A stretch of 64,000 nucleotides of DNA from Stenotrophomonas nitritireducens (GCF_001431425.1 NZ_LDJG01000005.1:1-64000), one strand, 5' to 3'; counted from the first letter of the stretch, positions 35,301 to 44,826 are shown. The notes: a model not told the origin generated them from the sequence alone. Translations and numbers: made by a program.

Positions 35301-37133
35301 TCACTCCACGGTGACGCTCTTGGCCAGGTTGCGCGGCTTGTCCACGTCGGTGCCGCGGGCCAGCGCCGTGTGGTACGCCAGCATCTGCACCGGGATGGTG
35401 TGCACCACCGGGCTCAACACGCCGGCATGGCGCGGCGTGCGGATCACGTGCACGCCTTCCGATTCGCTGAAGTTGCTGTCCTGGTCGGCGAACACGAACA
35501 GTTCGCCGCCGCGCGCGCGCACCTCCTGCATGTTGGACTTCACCTTCTCCAGCAGGCTGTCGTTGGGCGCGATCACCACCACCGGCATTTCCGCGTCGAC
35601 CAGTGCCAGCGGCCCGTGCTTGAGCTCGCCGGCCGGATAGGCCTCGGCGTGGATGTAGGAGATTTCCTTGAGCTTGAGCGCGCCTTCCAGCGCGATCGGG
35701 TAATGCAGGCCACGGCCGAGGAACAGCGCATTGGACTTGCCGGCGAAACGCTCGGCCCAGGCGACGATCTGCGGCTCCAGGTTCAGCGCGTGCTGCACGC
35801 TGCCAGGCAGGTGGCGCAGCTGTTCCAGGTAGTCCGCCTCCTGCCCGGCGTTGATCTTGCCATGCAGCCTGCCCAGCACCACGGTCAGCTGGAACAGTGC
35901 CGCCAGCTGGGTGGTGAAGGCCTTGGTCGAGGCGACGCCGATCTCGGCGCCGGCGCGGGTGTAGCAGACCAGCTCACTGGCGCGCGGGATCGCGCTTTCC
36001 GGCACGTTGCAGATCGACAGCGTGTGCGTGTGCCCCAGCGACTTGGCGTACTTCAGCGCCTCCATCGTGTCCAGGGTTTCGCCGGACTGGGAAATGGTGA
36101 CGATCAGGTGCTTCGGGTTGGCGAACGCATCGCGGTAGCGGTACTCGCTGGCGATCTCCACGCTGCAGGGCAGGCCGGCGATGGCCTCGATCCAGTAACG
36201 CGCGGTCAAGCCGGCGTAGTAACTGGTGCCGCAGGCCAGGATCTGCACGCCCTCGATGTCGCGCAGCACCGTTTCCGCGTTCGCGCCGAACAGCGTCGCC
36301 GGGAACCCACCGGCATCGATCGCGGCCTCGATGGTGTCGGCCAGCGCGCGCGGCTGCTCGTGGATTTCCTTCTGCATGAAGTGGCGGTACGGCCCCAGCT
36401 CCAGCGAGGCCAGCGACACGTCGGACAGGCGCTGCTCGCGCTGCACCGGCAGGTTGTCCGCATCGAATACGCGCACCCCCTCGCGGGTAAGTTCGGCGGT
36501 GTCGCCTTCCTCCAGGAACATCACCCGACGGGTGGCCTGCAGGATCGCCGATACATCGGAGGCCACGAAGTTCTCGCCTTCGCCCAGGCCCACCAGCAGC
36601 GGGCAGCCCATCCGCGCCACCACCATCCGGTCCGGCTCGTTCTGGCTGATCACCGCCAGCGCGTAGGCGCCGGTCAATTCCTTCACCGTGCGCTGCAGGG
36701 CGGCCAGCAGGTCGTCATGGCCGGCCTTGAGGTGATGGTGGATCAGGTGCGCGATGACCTCGGTATCGGTCTGCGATTCGAACACATAGCCCAGCGCGCC
36801 CAGCTTCTCGCGCTGCTCCTCGTGGTTCTCGATGATGCCGTTGTGCACCAGCGCAACGCCGTGGCTGACGTGCGGGTGCGCGTTCGATTCGGTGACGCCG
36901 CCATGGGTGGCCCAGCGGGTATGGCCGATGCCGAGCGTCGCGGCGAAGCCTTCGGCGGCGGCGGCGTTTTCCATCTCGGCGACGCGGCCGGTGCGGCGCA
37001 CGCGACGGATGTCGCGATCGTCCAGCACGGCAATGCCGGAAGAATCGTAGCCCCGGTATTCCAGCCGCTTCAGTCCTTCGATCAGTACCGGTACCACGTC
37101 GCGATCAGCGATCGCTCCCACAATGCCGCACAT
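35301..37133 (-). CDS. glmS: Glutamine-fructose-6-phosphate aminotransferase (isomerising)
   Basis: 610 residues, standard length. The N-terminal glutaminase begins MCGIVGA, with the nucleophile Cys1 after Met removal and HTRWATHG near residue 75. Two SIS domains follow, with ACGTSYYAG and SQSGETLDT binding fructose-6-phosphate, and the C-terminal loop keeps the KSVTVE end. It makes glucosamine-6-phosphate, the first step to UDP-GlcNAc for peptidoglycan and LPS. The ATG at 37133 is fixed by the need for CGIVG at the N terminus. A TAGAAT at 37163-37168 on the same strand is a likely -10 box, about 30 bp upstream. Confidence 0.97.
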   Translation of the reverse strand: MCGIVGAIADRDVVPVLIEGLKRLEYRGYDSSGIAVLDDRDIRRVRRTGRVAEMENAAAAEGFAATLGIGHTRWATHGGVTESNAHPHVSHGVALVHNGIIENHEEQREKLGALGYVFESQTDTEVIAHLIHHHLKAGHDDLLAALQRTVKELTGAYALAVISQNEPDRMVVARMGCPLLVGLGEGENFVASDVSAILQATRRVMFLEEGDTAELTREGVRVFDADNLPVQREQRLSDVSLASLELGPYRHFMQKEIHEQPRALADTIEAAIDAGGFPATLFGANAETVLRDIEGVQILACGTSYYAGLTARYWIEAIAGLPCSVEIASEYRYRDAFANPKHLIVTISQSGETLDTMEALKYAKSLGHTHTLSICNVPESAIPRASELVCYTRAGAEIGVASTKAFTTQLAALFQLTVVLGRLHGKINAGQEADYLEQLRHLPGSVQHALNLEPQIVAWAERFAGKSNALFLGRGLHYPIALEGALKLKEISYIHAEAYPAGELKHGPLALVDAEMPVVVIAPNDSLLEKVKSNMQEVRARGGELFVFADQDSNFSESEGVHVIRTPRHAGVLSPVVHTIPVQMLAYHTALARGTDVDKPRNLAKSVTVE

Positions 37134-37157
37134 AGTCCATCCATCCGGATTCACAGG

Positions 37158-37268
37158 CGGACATTCTAGGTCAGCCGCTTCGGACATCCACCGGACAACC
37201 GCCGGACATCGCGCCCGCGGACACTGTCCGCGCCGGTGTCCGCGGACACCCGGACACATCGAAGTCCG
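37158..37268 (+). promoter_or_regulatory. Upstream activator sites for the sigma-54 promoter
   Basis: About ten CGGAC/GTCCG motifs are packed here. Two form exact palindromes: GCGGACA-C-TGTCCGC (37217-37231) and GGTGTCCGCGGACACC (37235-37250). Their centres lie about 60-90 bp upstream of the -24/-12 elements, the usual distance for an NtrC-type activator. The regulator encoded at 50594-51934 is the natural candidate, which is inference. Confidence 0.6.
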
Positions 37269-37303
37269 AAAAATACTCCTTGTTTTTCATGCACATGGAA
37301 GTT

Positions 37304-37319
37304 GGCACGGGATCTGCTT
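37304..37319 (+). promoter_or_regulatory. Sigma-54 (-24/-12) promoter of the permease operon
   Basis: TTGGCACG followed by GATCTGCTT puts GG (37304-37305) and GC (37316-37317) exactly 10 bp apart, as required. The match to the consensus TGGCACG-N4-TTGCW has a single mismatch. Transcription should start near 37329, leaving a leader of about 14 bases before the adaptor ATG. Confidence 0.8.
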
Positions 37320-37342
37320 AACCGATACCAACTCTTCCAGCG

Positions 37343-38620
37343 ATGCCGACGATGATCCGCGACACCTCCGCACAGGACCACACCCTTTCCCAGCGCTCCC
37401 AGCCGAAATGGCGCCGTTGGCTGTGGCCGGCCGTGGCCGCGCTGGTGGTCCTGGCCGGCATCGGCTTCGTCGCCAAGGGCTGGCTCGGCGGCTCGCGCTC
37501 GTTCGATGGCGCGCGCCTGCGCATCGCCACCGTCGGCCGCGGCGACCTGGTCCGCGACATCGCCGCCGATGGCCGCGTGATCGCCGCCAACAGCCCGGTG
37601 CTGTATGCGATCTCCGCCGGCACGGTGACCCTGAAGGTGGTAGCCGGCGACGTGGTCAAGCAGGGCCAGGAGCTGGCGGTGATCGACAGCCCGGAACTGC
37701 GCAGCAAACTGGCCCAGGAACAGGCCACCCTGGCCGGCCTGGAAGCCGAGGCCGGCCGCGCCGCGCTCGACGCCACCCTGGCCCGCGCCACCGCCAGCAA
37801 GGTCACCGACCAGGCCGCCATCGACCGCCAGGCCGCCGCGCGCGACCTGGAGCGCTACCAGCGCGGCTTCGATGGCGGCGCCGTGCCGCAGGTCAACCTG
37901 GCCAAGGCGCAGGACGACCTGAAGAAGGCCGAGATCACCCTGCAGCACGCCAGGAGCGATGCCGCCCTGCAGAGCCAGGGCGCCGACCTGGACGCGCGCA
38001 ACAAGCGCCTGCTCGCCAACCGCCAGCAGGCGGTGGTGGACGAAGTGCAGCGCCAGGTGGACGCGCTGACCCTGCGCGCGCCGTTCGACGGCCAGGTCGG
38101 CCAGGTGCAGGCCACCCAGCACACGCAGGTCGCGACCAATGCGCCGATCCTGGGCGTGGTCGACCTGTCGCGCTTCGAGATCGAGATCAAGGTGCCCGAG
38201 AGCTTCGCCCGCGACCTGGCGATCGGCATGCCGTCGCAGCTCACCAGCGGTTCCGGCCAGCCGTTCCCGGGCGAGATTTCGGCCGTCTCGCCGGAAGTGG
38301 TCAACGGCGAGGTCGTGGCACGCATCCGCTTCTCCGACAAGCAGCCCGAAGGCCTGCGCCAGAGCCAGCGCATGAGCGCGCGCATCCTGCTCGACACCCG
38401 CAAGGACGTGATCAAGGTCGAGCGCGGTCCGTTCGTCGAGCAGTCCGGCGGCCGCTACGCCTGGGTGGTCAACGGCAGCACCGCCAGCCGCCGCCCGGTG
38501 CAGTTCGGCGTCAGCAGCCTGGGCGAAGTCGAGATCGTCTCCGGCCTGCAGCCGGGCGAGAAGGTCGTCGTTTCCGGTACCGACCTGTTCGGCGACGCCG
38601 AACGCGTTTCCATCAACTGA
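37343..38620 (+). CDS. HlyD/MacA-type periplasmic adaptor (membrane fusion protein)
   Basis: 425 residues with one N-terminal membrane helix (about 26-46), a barrel-sandwich (lipoyl-like) domain, a coiled-coil hairpin (about 120-240, rich in Ala/Gln/Lys) and a beta-barrel C-terminal part. The sequence RAPFDGQVGQVQATQHTQV marks the return strand of the lipoyl domain. It should link the inner-membrane permeases to an outer-membrane channel. No outer-membrane factor is encoded nearby. The ATG at 37343 lies about 14 bases after the predicted start; ATG at 37352 is an alternative. No clear ribosome-binding site is seen for either. Confidence 0.87.
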   Translation: MPTMIRDTSAQDHTLSQRSQPKWRRWLWPAVAALVVLAGIGFVAKGWLGGSRSFDGARLRIATVGRGDLVRDIAADGRVIAANSPVLYAISAGTVTLKVVAGDVVKQGQELAVIDSPELRSKLAQEQATLAGLEAEAGRAALDATLARATASKVTDQAAIDRQAAARDLERYQRGFDGGAVPQVNLAKAQDDLKKAEITLQHARSDAALQSQGADLDARNKRLLANRQQAVVDEVQRQVDALTLRAPFDGQVGQVQATQHTQVATNAPILGVVDLSRFEIEIKVPESFARDLAIGMPSQLTSGSGQPFPGEISAVSPEVVNGEVVARIRFSDKQPEGLRQSQRMSARILLDTRKDVIKVERGPFVEQSGGRYAWVVNGSTASRRPVQFGVSSLGEVEIVSGLQPGEKVVVSGTDLFGDAERVSIN

Positions 38621-38667
38621 TTTCCCCGCCTTTTCCACATTCCCACTTTCCAGCGCAGGAACTTCCC

Positions 38668-39360
38668 ATGCTCCAGATGCAATCCGTTTCCAAGGTCTTC
38701 CGCACCGAACAGGTCGAAACCCACGCGTTGCGCTCGCTCGACCTGCACGTGCGCGAAGGCGAGTTCGTCGCCGTCACCGGCCCGTCGGGCTCGGGCAAGA
38801 CCACGTTCCTCAACATCGCCGGGCTGCTGGAGACCTTCACCAGCGGCCAGTACCTGCTGGATGGGCAGGACGTCAGCCACCTCGGCGACGACGCCCGCTC
38901 GCGCCTGCGCAACCAGAAGATCGGCTTCATCTTCCAGGGCTTCAACCTGATCCCCGACCTGAACCTGTTCGACAACGTCGACGTGCCGCTGCGCTACCGC
39001 GGCATGCCCGCCGCCGAACGCCGCGAGCGCATCGAGAAGGCGTTGAGCAGCGTCGGCCTGGGCTCGCGCATGAAGCATTACCCGGCCGAACTGTCCGGCG
39101 GCCAGCAGCAGCGCGCCGCCATCGCCCGCGCCCTGGCCGGCAGCCCGCGCCTGCTGCTGGCCGACGAACCGACCGGCAACCTGGACACGCAGATGGCGCG
39201 CGGCGTCATGGAACTGCTGGAGGAGATCAACAGCCAGGGCACCACCATCGTCATGGTGACCCACGATCCGGAGCTGGCCGCGCGCGCGCAGCGCAACGTG
39301 CACATCGTCGACGGCCAGGCCACCGACCTGCTGCGCGAACCGTCGCTGGCGCAGGTCTGA
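38668..39360 (+). CDS. MacB/LolD-type ABC transporter ATPase
   Basis: 230 residues with Walker A GPSGSGKT (38-45), signature LSGGQQQR, Walker B LLLADEPTG and the H-loop MVTHD. It belongs to the LolD/MacB class that drives FtsX-type permeases mechanically. AGGA stands upstream of the ATG. It is the only ATPase among eight permeases, so it probably serves all of them. It follows the adaptor gene by 47 bp. Confidence 0.93.
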   Translation: MLQMQSVSKVFRTEQVETHALRSLDLHVREGEFVAVTGPSGSGKTTFLNIAGLLETFTSGQYLLDGQDVSHLGDDARSRLRNQKIGFIFQGFNLIPDLNLFDNVDVPLRYRGMPAAERRERIEKALSSVGLGSRMKHYPAELSGGQQQRAAIARALAGSPRLLLADEPTGNLDTQMARGVMELLEEINSQGTTIVMVTHDPELAARAQRNVHIVDGQATDLLREPSLAQV

Positions 39361-39493
39361 CCCGTTCCCCCGCCCGTCCGCCCCGCGGACAGGCGGGGCC
39401 CGGGGAGGGGCGCCCTGGCTTGCGTCCGCCCCCTCCCGACCTCCCCTTTGCCCGGCAAAGAGGAGGAGCGATTCCCCGCAACCGGAACCGTCC
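39361..39493 (+). other. Gap with a hairpin before the first permease
   Basis: The 133-bp gap contains GTCCGC-CCC-GCGGAC (39376-39390), an exact inverted repeat with the same arms as the upstream activator sites, nested inside a longer CCCCGCC/GGCGGGG pairing. It may be an mRNA hairpin or another activator site; no sigma-54 box follows it. Confidence 0.4.
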
Positions 39494-40816
39494 ATGTTCG
39501 CCTACTACCTGAAACTCGGCCTGCAGAGCCTGCGGCGCACGCCGGTGCTCACCACGCTGATGGTGCTGTCCATCGCCGTGGGCATCGGCGCGGCGATGAC
39601 CACGCTGACGGTGATGCACCTGCTGTCCGGCGATCCGCTGCCGGGCCGCAGCCAGCACATCTTCTACCCGCAGGTCGATGCGCTCTCGACCGAGCGCGCG
39701 CGGCGCTACCCGCCGGACATGCTCGACTACACCTCGGCGATGGACCTGTGGCGTGCCAGGCGCGGCGACCGCCAGGCGCTGGTGAACGACAGCGAGATCA
39801 AACTGCACGCGCCGGAAACCGGGCAACCGCCGCTGATGACGATGATGCTTTCCACGCACGCCGACTTCTTCCCGATGTTCGCGGTGCCCTTCGCCTTCGG
39901 CGGCCCCTGGACGGGCGAAGACGACGAGCGGCGCGCGCGGGTCGCCGTCATCTCGTCCGACCTCAACGAAAAACTGTTCGGCGGCAAGGACAGCGTCGGC
40001 CGCACCCTGCGCATCCGCGATGCCGACGTGCGCATCGTCGGCGTGCTGGGACCGTGGCGACCGTCGCCGCAGTTCCACACCCTGGCCGGCGGCAACTTCT
40101 CGCAGGGCGACACCGCCAGCTTCTACGGCAAGCCCGAGGACGTGATGGTGCCGTTCCAGACCGGGCTGGAAATCAACGATGGCAACTTCAGCCAGTTCAC
40201 CTGCAATGCACTGCCTGCCGTGCCCGGCCACCTGCAGAACAGCGAGTGCGTCTGGCTGCAGCTGTGGGTGGAACTGGGCAGCGCCGCCAAGGTCGCCGAC
40301 TACCGCCGCTTCGTCGCCGACTACGCCGCGCAGCAGAAAGCGCTGGGCCGTATTCCCTTCCCGGAGAATGCGCGCCTGCTGTCGCTGATGCAGTGGCTGG
40401 ACTACAACCACGTGGTGCCGCGCGACGTGCGCCTGCAGAGCTGGCTGGCGCTGGCGTTCCTGGTGATCTGCCTGTTCAACACGGTCGGCCTGCTGCTGGC
40501 CAAGTTCCTGCGCCGCAGCGGTGAGATCGGCGTGCGCCGTGCGCTGGGCGCGTCGAAGCGCTCGATCTTCGCGCAGTGCCTGATCGAAGCCGGCCTGATC
40601 GGCCTGATCGGCGGCACGCTCGGCCTGCTGCTGACCCTGCTCGGGTTGTGGGCGATCCGCAGCCAGCCGGTGGAATACGCCGATCTCGTGCACCTGGATC
40701 TGCCGATGTTCGCGGCCACCTTCGTCTTGTCGGTGTCGGCCAGCATCGTCGCCGGACTGTTCCCCGCCTCGCGCGCCAGCCGCATCGCGCCGGCGATGCA
40801 GCTGAAGACCCTGTAA
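39494..40816 (+). CDS. FtsX/MacB-like ABC permease, A type (pair 1)
   Basis: 440 residues. One N-terminal membrane helix (about 16-38) is followed by a large periplasmic MacB-type domain (about 40-310) and three C-terminal helices with GEIGVRRALGAS between the second and third, the FtsX signature. The periplasmic part has two cysteines (FTCNA, SECVW) also found in the other A-type copies. It is first of the A type, which begin MxxYYLKL or similar and end LQLKS/T. It pairs with the next gene, 13 bp downstream. Confidence 0.88.
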   Translation: MFAYYLKLGLQSLRRTPVLTTLMVLSIAVGIGAAMTTLTVMHLLSGDPLPGRSQHIFYPQVDALSTERARRYPPDMLDYTSAMDLWRARRGDRQALVNDSEIKLHAPETGQPPLMTMMLSTHADFFPMFAVPFAFGGPWTGEDDERRARVAVISSDLNEKLFGGKDSVGRTLRIRDADVRIVGVLGPWRPSPQFHTLAGGNFSQGDTASFYGKPEDVMVPFQTGLEINDGNFSQFTCNALPAVPGHLQNSECVWLQLWVELGSAAKVADYRRFVADYAAQQKALGRIPFPENARLLSLMQWLDYNHVVPRDVRLQSWLALAFLVICLFNTVGLLLAKFLRRSGEIGVRRALGASKRSIFAQCLIEAGLIGLIGGTLGLLLTLLGLWAIRSQPVEYADLVHLDLPMFAATFVLSVSASIVAGLFPASRASRIAPAMQLKTL

Positions 40817-40829
40817 GCGGAGCCAACGC

Positions 40830-42044
40830 ATGGACATCAAGCCAATCCTCTCCGCCCTGGGCCGCCACCGCATCGCCGCCGCATTGATCGTGCTGGAAAT
40901 CGCGCTGGCCTGCGCGGTGCTGTGCAATGCCTTCCTGCTGATCGCCGGCCGCCTGGAGCTGATGCATATCGACAGTGGCGTGCAGGAAAACACCGTGGGC
41001 ATGATCGCGCTGAGCGGCTGCGACGGCTGCAACAACGCCGATCTCAACGCACGCGTGCTCGGCGCGCTGCGCGCGATCCCCGGCGTGCGCGCCGCCGGCA
41101 CCGCCAACAGCGCCCCGTTCGGCCCGCGCGCTGGCATGATGGGTGCCACGCTCGACCGCGAGGGGAAGCAGTGGGGCGGCGTGCTGCACTTCTACATGGC
41201 CGATGCCGCCGCGATCGAGACGCTGGGCCTGCGCCCGGTACAGGGCAACGCCTTCGCCGCCAGCGATTTCCAGCCGATCGACAACTTCGTGCCGAGCGAC
41301 GCACCGGTGTGGATCACCCGCGCACTGGCCGAGCACCTGTGGCCGGGCGAGAGCCCGCTGGGCAAGGAACTGTGGAGCGGCGCGCATTTCCGCGTGACCG
41401 GCGTGGTGGACCACTTCGCCGTCACCTCCCCCGGCCGCACCGAGGAAGGCGTGGCCGGCGTGCAATGGTCGGTGATCGTGCCGGTGCGCGACGACGCGCA
41501 ATCGGGCACCTACGTGCTGCGTGCCGATCCGCTCGACCTGCCCCAGGTGATGCAGGCCGCGCGCGCGGCGGTAGCCCGCGCCGTGCCCGAGGCGGTGATC
41601 GACCAGCAGCAGAGCCGCATGCTGTCCGAACTGCGCGAACGCTATTTCCGCAGCGACCGCGCCATGGCATGGCTGCTGGTCGGCGTGATCGCCGCGATGC
41701 TGCTGGTCACCGCGCTGGGCATCATCGGCCTGGCCAGCTTCTGGGTGCAGCAGCGCACCAAGCAGATCGGCATCCGCCGCGCGCTCGGCGCCACCCGCGG
41801 CCAGATCACCCGCTACTTCCAGACCGAGAACCTGCTGCTGACCGGCACCGGCATCACTCTCGGCATGCTGCTGGCCTATGGCGGCAACCAGATGCTGATG
41901 CACTACTTCGAAACCGCGCGGCTGCCGCTGCACTACCTGCCACTTGGCGCGGTGGCCTTGCTGCTGCTGGGCCAGGCCGCCGTCATCGGCCCGGCGCTGC
42001 GCGCCGCCGCCGTCCCACCCATCGTCGCCACCCGCAGCGCCTGA
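40830..42044 (+). CDS. FtsX/MacB-like ABC permease, B type (pair 1)
   Basis: 404 residues with the same topology as its partner but a different N terminus (MDIKPILSALGRHR) and the FtsX motif QIGIRRALGAT. The C terminus ends in PPIVATRSA, a trait of the B type. Near residue 50 it has GCDGCNN, a CxxC not seen in the other B-type copies. Probably forms a heterodimer with the preceding A-type protein. Confidence 0.88.
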   Translation: MDIKPILSALGRHRIAAALIVLEIALACAVLCNAFLLIAGRLELMHIDSGVQENTVGMIALSGCDGCNNADLNARVLGALRAIPGVRAAGTANSAPFGPRAGMMGATLDREGKQWGGVLHFYMADAAAIETLGLRPVQGNAFAASDFQPIDNFVPSDAPVWITRALAEHLWPGESPLGKELWSGAHFRVTGVVDHFAVTSPGRTEEGVAGVQWSVIVPVRDDAQSGTYVLRADPLDLPQVMQAARAAVARAVPEAVIDQQQSRMLSELRERYFRSDRAMAWLLVGVIAAMLLVTALGIIGLASFWVQQRTKQIGIRRALGATRGQITRYFQTENLLLTGTGITLGMLLAYGGNQMLMHYFETARLPLHYLPLGAVALLLLGQAAVIGPALRAAAVPPIVATRSA

Positions 42045-42063
42045 ACCGCGCAAGGAAACAAGC

Positions 42064-43368
42064 ATGTTCGCCTACTACTTCAAACTCGCGCTGCGCAGCT
42101 TCCGCCGCAACAAGGTGCTCACCGCGCTGATGGTGCTGGCCATCGCGCTGGGCATCGGCGCGGCGATGACCACCCTGACCGTGTTCAAGGTGCTGTCCGG
42201 CGACCCCATCCCGCACAAGAGCGAGCGCCTGTTCTACGTCCAGCTCGATCCCTATACCCGCGACGGCTACAAGCCCGGCGAGGAACCGGAGCAGCAGTTG
42301 ACCCGCTTCGATGCCGAGGAACTGCTGCGGCAGAAGAAGGCGCCGCGGCAGGCGATGATGACCGGCGGCGACGGCATCGTCGATCCGCGGGTCGACGCGC
42401 TCAAGCCGTTCAGCGTCGGCGCGCGCTTCACCTCGGGCGATTTCTTCCCGATGTTCGACACGCCGTTCCTGTACGGACAGGGCTGGAGCGGTGCCGAGGA
42501 CACCGGCCACGCGCGGGTGGCGGTGATCGGCCGCACCCTCAACGAGAAGCTGTTCAAGGGCGAGAACAGCGTCGGCCGCGAAGTACTGTTCGAAGGCCAC
42601 CCGCTGCGCATCGTCGGCGTGCTCGATACGTGGTCGCCGCAGCCGCTGTTCTACGACGTGTTCGTCGGCAAGTTCGACCGCAAGGAAGAGGTGTTCCTGC
42701 CCTTCTCCACCTCGCGCGACCTGGACTTGGACCGCAGCGGCAACATGAACTGCTTCGGCCGCGAGATCGTCAACGATGCCACCGCGCTGAACGTACCCTG
42801 CGCCTGGATCCAGTACTGGGTGGAACTGGACTCGGCCGGCGACGCCGCCACGTTCAAGACCTACCTGGACAACTACTCCGACCAGCAGCGTGCCGCCGGC
42901 CGTTTCGAGCGCCCGGCCAATACCCGCCTGCGCAACGTGATGCAGTGGATGGACTTCCGCGGCGTGGTGCCCGGCGACGTGCGCCTGCAGATGTGGCTGG
43001 CCTTCGGTTTCCTGCTGGTGTGCCTGGTCAACACGGTCGGCCTGCTGCTGGCCAAGTTCCTGCGCCGCAGCGGCGAGATCGGCGTGCGCCGCGCGCTCGG
43101 CGCCAGCCGCATGGAGATCTTCAAGCAGTGCCTGGTCGAGGCCGGCACGGTGGGGCTGGCCGGCGGCCTGCTGGGCCTGCTGTTCGCGCTGGGCGGGTTG
43201 TGGGCGGTACGGCAGCGTCCGGCCGAGTACGCGTCGCTGGCGCACCTGGACGGCTCGATGCTGCTGCTGACCTTCGCCCTGGCCATCGCCGCCAGCCTGC
43301 TGGCGGGCATCCTGCCGGCATGGCGGGCGATGCAGGTGACGCCGGCGCTGCAGCTCAAGAGCCAATAA
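42064..43368 (+). CDS. FtsX/MacB-like ABC permease, A type (pair 2)
   Basis: 434 residues, closely similar to the pair-3 A-type protein (SFRRNKVLTALMV and the block SGDPIPxKSxRLFY). Conserved periplasmic cysteines appear in NMNCFG and NVPCAW. The C terminus ends LQLKSQ. The ATG at 42064 begins MFAYYFKL, exactly as in the first A-type copy; an earlier in-frame start would read into the previous gene. The preceding gap is 19 bp. Confidence 0.88.
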   Translation: MFAYYFKLALRSFRRNKVLTALMVLAIALGIGAAMTTLTVFKVLSGDPIPHKSERLFYVQLDPYTRDGYKPGEEPEQQLTRFDAEELLRQKKAPRQAMMTGGDGIVDPRVDALKPFSVGARFTSGDFFPMFDTPFLYGQGWSGAEDTGHARVAVIGRTLNEKLFKGENSVGREVLFEGHPLRIVGVLDTWSPQPLFYDVFVGKFDRKEEVFLPFSTSRDLDLDRSGNMNCFGREIVNDATALNVPCAWIQYWVELDSAGDAATFKTYLDNYSDQQRAAGRFERPANTRLRNVMQWMDFRGVVPGDVRLQMWLAFGFLLVCLVNTVGLLLAKFLRRSGEIGVRRALGASRMEIFKQCLVEAGTVGLAGGLLGLLFALGGLWAVRQRPAEYASLAHLDGSMLLLTFALAIAASLLAGILPAWRAMQVTPALQLKSQ

Positions 43369-43382
43369 AGCTGGAACAACTG

Positions 43383-43443
43383 GAGGAGTGGGGAGCAGGC
43401 GACCGGCTCTCCTCTCACTTCCCACTCCTCGTTTTTTTATTTT
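43383..43443 (+). terminator. Intrinsic terminator inside the permease operon
   Basis: GAGGAGTGGG (43383-43392) and CCCACTCCTC (43421-43430) form an exact 10-bp stem over a 28-bp loop, followed by G and seven T residues and then ATTTT. This is a classic rho-independent structure in the gap between the third and fourth permease genes. It should reduce, not abolish, transcription of the distal genes. Confidence 0.75.
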
Positions 43444-43461
43444 CCGCTCCCGGAGAACCCC

Positions 43462-44685
43462 ATGGAAATCCGCCCCATCCTCTCCACGCTGGCGCGCCAC
43501 AAGATGGCTGCCGCCCTGATCGTGCTGGAGATCGCGCTGAGCTGCGCCATCATCTGCAACGCGCTGTTCATCGTCACCCAGCGCCTGGAAACCCTGAACC
43601 TGGCCAGCGGTATCGACGACGACCGCCTGATCGAGATCGCCCTGAGCGGCATCGGCCAGCAGACCGACGCCGACGCCCGCACCGCCGAAGACCTGGCCTC
43701 GCTGCGCGCCATCCCCGGCGTGGAGCGCGTGGCGATCACCAACCAGCTGCCGTTCCAGAACGGCAGCTGGAACACCTCGCTCTCGCTCACTCCCGAGCAG
43801 GAAGTGCCTACCCTCAACGCCACCCAGTACCTGGTCAACGAGGGCGCGCTGGCCACCATGGGCCTGAAGCTGATCGCCGGCCGCGACTTCAACGCCGACG
43901 AGTACAAGAGCAACGACGAGCTGCGTTCGATCGAAGACGTCGCCAGCCTGCGCTCGGCGATCATCCTGAGCAAGGCGTCCGCCGACAAGATGTTCCCCGA
44001 CGGCGGCGCGGTCGGCAAAACCGTGTACATGGCCAACATCCAGCTGACCATCGTCGGCGTGGTCGACACCCTGCTGCGCCCGAACCTGATGGGCGGCAAC
44101 CGCACGTTCTCGGTGATCTTCCCGATCCGCATGAACTTCTCCAACGGCGGCCGCTACCTGGTCCGCGTCACCGACCCGGCTCGCCGCGCCGAGGTGCTCG
44201 ACCAGGCGCTGGCCGCGCTGGACAAGAACGACCCCAACCGCCTGGTCTGGCGCAAGCAGACCTACGAGCAGGGCCGCGCCAGGTACTTCGCCAACGATCG
44301 CGACATGATCGGCCTGCTGCTGATCGTCAGCGGCCTGCTGTTGCTGGTCACCGCGCTGGGCATCGTCGGCCTGGCCAGCTTCTGGGTGCAGCAGCGCACC
44401 AAGCAGATCGGCATCCGCCGTGCGCTGGGCGCGACCAGGGGCCAGATCCTGCGTTATTTCCAGACCGAGAACTTCCTGCTGGCGACGATCGGCATCGTCA
44501 TCGGCATGCTGCTGGCCTACCTGCTGAACCAGTGGCTGATGGGACGCTACGAACTGCCGCGCCTGCCGCTGCTGTACATGCCGGTCGGCGCGGGCGCGCT
44601 GTGGTTGCTGGGGCAGATGGCGGTGTTCGGCCCGGCCCGCCGCGCCGCGGCGATCCCGCCGGCCGTCGCCACCCGCAGCACCTGA
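43462..44685 (+). CDS. FtsX/MacB-like ABC permease, B type (pair 2)
   Basis: 407 residues, beginning MEIRPILSTLARHK and with KQIGIRRALGATRGQILRYFQTEN near the C terminus. The periplasmic region is relatively acidic and lacks cysteine. It follows an internal terminator and has its own CCGGAG ribosome-binding site. Probable partner of the pair-2 A-type protein. Confidence 0.88.
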   Translation: MEIRPILSTLARHKMAAALIVLEIALSCAIICNALFIVTQRLETLNLASGIDDDRLIEIALSGIGQQTDADARTAEDLASLRAIPGVERVAITNQLPFQNGSWNTSLSLTPEQEVPTLNATQYLVNEGALATMGLKLIAGRDFNADEYKSNDELRSIEDVASLRSAIILSKASADKMFPDGGAVGKTVYMANIQLTIVGVVDTLLRPNLMGGNRTFSVIFPIRMNFSNGGRYLVRVTDPARRAEVLDQALAALDKNDPNRLVWRKQTYEQGRARYFANDRDMIGLLLIVSGLLLLVTALGIVGLASFWVQQRTKQIGIRRALGATRGQILRYFQTENFLLATIGIVIGMLLAYLLNQWLMGRYELPRLPLLYMPVGAGALWLLGQMAVFGPARRAAAIPPAVATRST

Positions 44686-44686
44686 G

Positions 44687-44730
44687 CCGGCCGAATGCCC
44701 CTCTCCCCACGGGGGAGGGGCTGCGGCCGG
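44687..44730 (+). repeat. Compound hairpin in the gap between permeases 4 and 5
   Basis: Outer arms CCGGCCG (44687-44693) and CGGCCGG (44724-44730) enclose a second, nearly perfect stem (44697-44708 with 44711-44721). There is no T-tract, so it more likely shapes mRNA stability than ends transcription. The CCCCTCTCCCC core looks like a dispersed intergenic hairpin. The rest of the 141-bp gap shows nothing else clear. Confidence 0.5.
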
Positions 44731-44826
44731 AGACCACCGGATCGCGCCAGTCCCCTCATCCATCACTTCGCACCGCAATCCCCCGGGGGTCATCCCCCGA
44801 AGGGAAAAGGAAATCCTGGAGCCCTC

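Noticed and set aside
37134-37342. glmS ribozyme in the glmS leader
   Set aside because: The leader from the likely start site to the glmS ATG is only about 23 bases, and this ribozyme belongs mainly to Gram-positive bacteria.
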